A stretch of 64,000 nucleotides of DNA from NCBI RefSeq assembly GCF_026625825.1, contig NZ_CP113065.1, positions 3,649,501 through 3,713,500 of the forward strand. Direction: 5' to 3'. The position numbers and the translations under genes are program-made. Below are positions 62,769 through 64,000 of this stretch, one piece after another. The stretch's first letter is position 1. Each line of letters starts with the position of its first letter. The DNA comes from Pseudoxanthomonas sp. SL93. Its GTDB lineage: Bacteria; Pseudomonadota; Gammaproteobacteria; Xanthomonadales; Xanthomonadaceae. Under the pieces are notes generated by a model. The model saw only the letters and a list, made by a program, of their open reading frames with translations. It searched no databases and was not told the DNA's origin.

Positions 62769-63727
62769 AGAAACCGGTAGCCGTTCTGCTTGCCACCACC
62801 GCCATATGTGTTTCCACCCAGGCGGAGGCCGCGACCGATCCCGCGCGTGACCGCCAGTCGATCCTCGCGATGCAGGGTGACTATGTCGTCGATTTCGCTT
62901 TCGACGAGACGGTGCTGCTGCAGCCGGGGTATGAACGCCAGGCCGCCATGCGCAGTGGTGGCGACGAGACCGTCATCGTGGTGGAAGACACGCCCACACG
63001 GATCGTGCTGCAGCACATCCTGGTGGACGCCAAGAGCGGCCACGTGACCAAGCACTGGCGCCAGGACTGGACCTACCAGGCACCGACCCGCTTCGAGTTC
63101 ACCGCCGACCAGACGTGGCATGTGCGCGCCGTCGATGCCGCGCTGAACGCGGGTGCCTGGACCCAGTGCGTCTACGAAGTCAGCGATGCGCCGCGCTACT
63201 GCGGTACGGGTCGCTGGGACTACGCCAACGGCGTGGCCACCTGGACCAGCGACGTCAGCTGGCGTCCGCTGCCGCGCCGCGAATACACCAAGCGCAGCGA
63301 CTACAACGCGCTGGCGGTGGTCAATCGCCACACGCTGACGCCGAACGGCTGGACGCACGAGCAGTTCAATACCAAGGTGTTGCGCAAGCCCGACGGCACG
63401 CAGGTGGAACTGGCGCGCGAGTTCGGCTTCAACGATTACCAGAAAACCGTCGATGTCGACTTCAAGCCGGCCCGCGACTACTGGCAGGCCACCGCCGCCT
63501 ACTGGGCCAAGGTGCGCGCGCACTGGGACGGCTTCCTGTCCAGCGCGCCGGGCGTACACCTGAAGACCAAGGTCGACGGCATGGCGATGATCATCCCGTT
63601 GTTCACCCAGGCCAGCGACGTGCAGGCAGGAAAGCCGGTGACCGATGCGCAGATCGCGGCGGTGTTCACGCAATGGGTCGACAACGCACCCGCCGAAGTA
63701 AACGCATCGGCGCGGGTGGCGAAGTAG
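62765..63727 (+). CDS. DUF6607 family secreted protein of the heme locus
   Basis: 320 aa. The ATG 62765 overlaps the preceding stop. The signal peptide (MKKPVAVLLATTAICVSTQA, cleavage near AEA) precedes a beta-rich periplasmic domain: MQGDYVVDFAFDETVLLQPGYE, GGDETVIVVEDTPTRIVLQHILV, VTKHWRQDWTYQAPTRFEF, DAPRYCGTGRWDY, RPLPRREYTKRSDYNAL. The pattern of conserved Trp/Tyr and paired Cys (WTQCVYE, PRYCGTG) matches the DUF6607 family as I recall it, which is often found beside TonB-dependent heme receptors. Function unknown; several His (HVTKHW, NRHTL) could bind metal or heme. It ends the locus. Confidence 0.82.
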   Translation: MKKPVAVLLATTAICVSTQAEAATDPARDRQSILAMQGDYVVDFAFDETVLLQPGYERQAAMRSGGDETVIVVEDTPTRIVLQHILVDAKSGHVTKHWRQDWTYQAPTRFEFTADQTWHVRAVDAALNAGAWTQCVYEVSDAPRYCGTGRWDYANGVATWTSDVSWRPLPRREYTKRSDYNALAVVNRHTLTPNGWTHEQFNTKVLRKPDGTQVELAREFGFNDYQKTVDVDFKPARDYWQATAAYWAKVRAHWDGFLSSAPGVHLKTKVDGMAMIIPLFTQASDVQAGKPVTDAQIAAVFTQWVDNAPAEVNASARVAK

Positions 63728-63780
63728 GCAGGTTTGAACCGGCACAGGGACGTGCCCTTCCGTCTTCCGCACCTCGTCAA

Positions 63781-63809
63781 CAAAAAAAGCCCCCGCGTTC
63801 GGCGGGGGC
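63781..63809 (-). terminator. Rho-independent terminator of the right-edge gene
   Basis: GCCCCCGC/GCGGGGGC 8-bp stem (63789-63796, 63802-63809) with a GTTCG loop, followed on the minus strand by TTTTTTTG. It lies 35 bp past the stop of the partial minus-strand gene at the edge. It may also block read-through from the heme operon. Confidence 0.85.
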
Positions 63810-63843
63810 AGGGGATTCACGGGAGCAGGTTTCTTGTAATGGC

Positions 63844-64000
63844 TCAAAGCGGGATGGAGGCGGGCGCGGCGGCTGGCGTGTCGTTGTCTTCGAAGGTCTG
63901 CACGTTGCCATCCTGGTCGACGATGACCATGCGTCGCTTCTCGATGGCCTGGGGCGTAGTCGCGCCGTGTGGCAGCGGGTGCTGGCGCAGCGCGATGCGC
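63844..64000 (-). CDS. 3' end of an unidentified gene, truncated by window edge
   Basis: A minus-strand frame is open from the window edge to a TGA at 63846-63844, 52 codons. The visible C-terminus reads LRQHPLPHGATTPQAIEKRR then MVIVDQDGNVQTFEDNDTPA and an Ala/Pro-rich end, ASIPL. A strong terminator right after the stop supports a real gene. No motif is sufficient to name it. Confidence 0.6.
   Translation of the reverse strand, partial: RIALRQHPLPHGATTPQAIEKRRMVIVDQDGNVQTFEDNDTPAAAPASIPL

Overview
The window is a contiguous, visibly GC-rich chromosomal stretch from a gammaproteobacterium of the Xanthomonadaceae, probably Pseudoxanthomonas, Stenotrophomonas, Xanthomonas or a close relative. 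The support is an xps-type type II secretion (T2SS) gene order (F-G-H-I-J-K-L-M-N-D, with XpsN in place of GspC and a lipoprotein secretin), a xanthomonad-type cellobionic acid phosphorylase operon, and a GTAGGAGCGACG-type REP pair. Genus-level placement is inference. I see no transposase, integrase, phage gene, rRNA or CRISPR array.

Layout. (1) 1-2626: the C-terminal two thirds of purL. (2) 2708-24018: the T2SS locus. xpsE comes first, but xpsF-D starts 8.9 kb later. Between them lie a small secreted protein, a 1929-aa YadA-like trimeric autotransporter on the opposite strand built from four tandem modules of about 0.94-0.99 kb, and a secreted subtilase. xpsF to xpsD run with overlapping start/stop codons and continue into two glycosyltransferase-like genes. 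(3) 24026-28122, minus strand: thiS-thiG-trmB, a DASS anion transporter and an ACT-domain protein. (4) 28288-36425: a GDSL esterase autotransporter, tRNA-Gly(CCC), rimK, a candidate small RNA, a secreted protein with an OmpR-type two-component pair, a DUF4124-type protein, metF and a DUF3228 gene. (5) 36482-40739, minus strand: a tightly coupled operon of GPH-type permease, GH94 phosphorylase and gluconokinase, read as uptake and phosphorolysis of cellobionic acid. (6) 40960-48715: ahcY behind an S-adenosylhomocysteine (SAH) riboswitch, ppc, a REP pair, uup and metK. (7) 48930-52560: an OlsF-like two-domain acyltransferase, an LpxH-like phosphoesterase and a YdjM-type membrane protein. (8) 52711-58133, minus strand: a small secreted protein, a methyltransferase, dusB, ribokinase, NupC, and a GDT1-family Mn exporter behind a yybP-ykoY (Mn2+) riboswitch. 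(9) 58441-63727: an aldo/keto reductase, then a Fur-box-controlled heme locus (hemP, TonB-dependent heme receptor, an unknown Cys-clustered protein, a DUF6607 protein). (10) The right edge holds the 3' end of an unidentified minus-strand gene.

How the parts fit. The T2SS locus carries a likely substrate (subtilase) and a surface adhesin. The activated-methyl cycle is represented by metF, ahcY and metK, with the SAH riboswitch on ahcY. Two metal-responsive units (Mn export, heme uptake) lie near the right end. The items I rate most worth a second look are the cellobionate operon, the candidate sRNA at 31328-31449, the repeat architecture of the autotransporter, the split xps locus, and the two uncharacterised proteins of the heme locus. 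All calls come from reading motifs, start and stop contexts and hairpins by eye; no database search was run.
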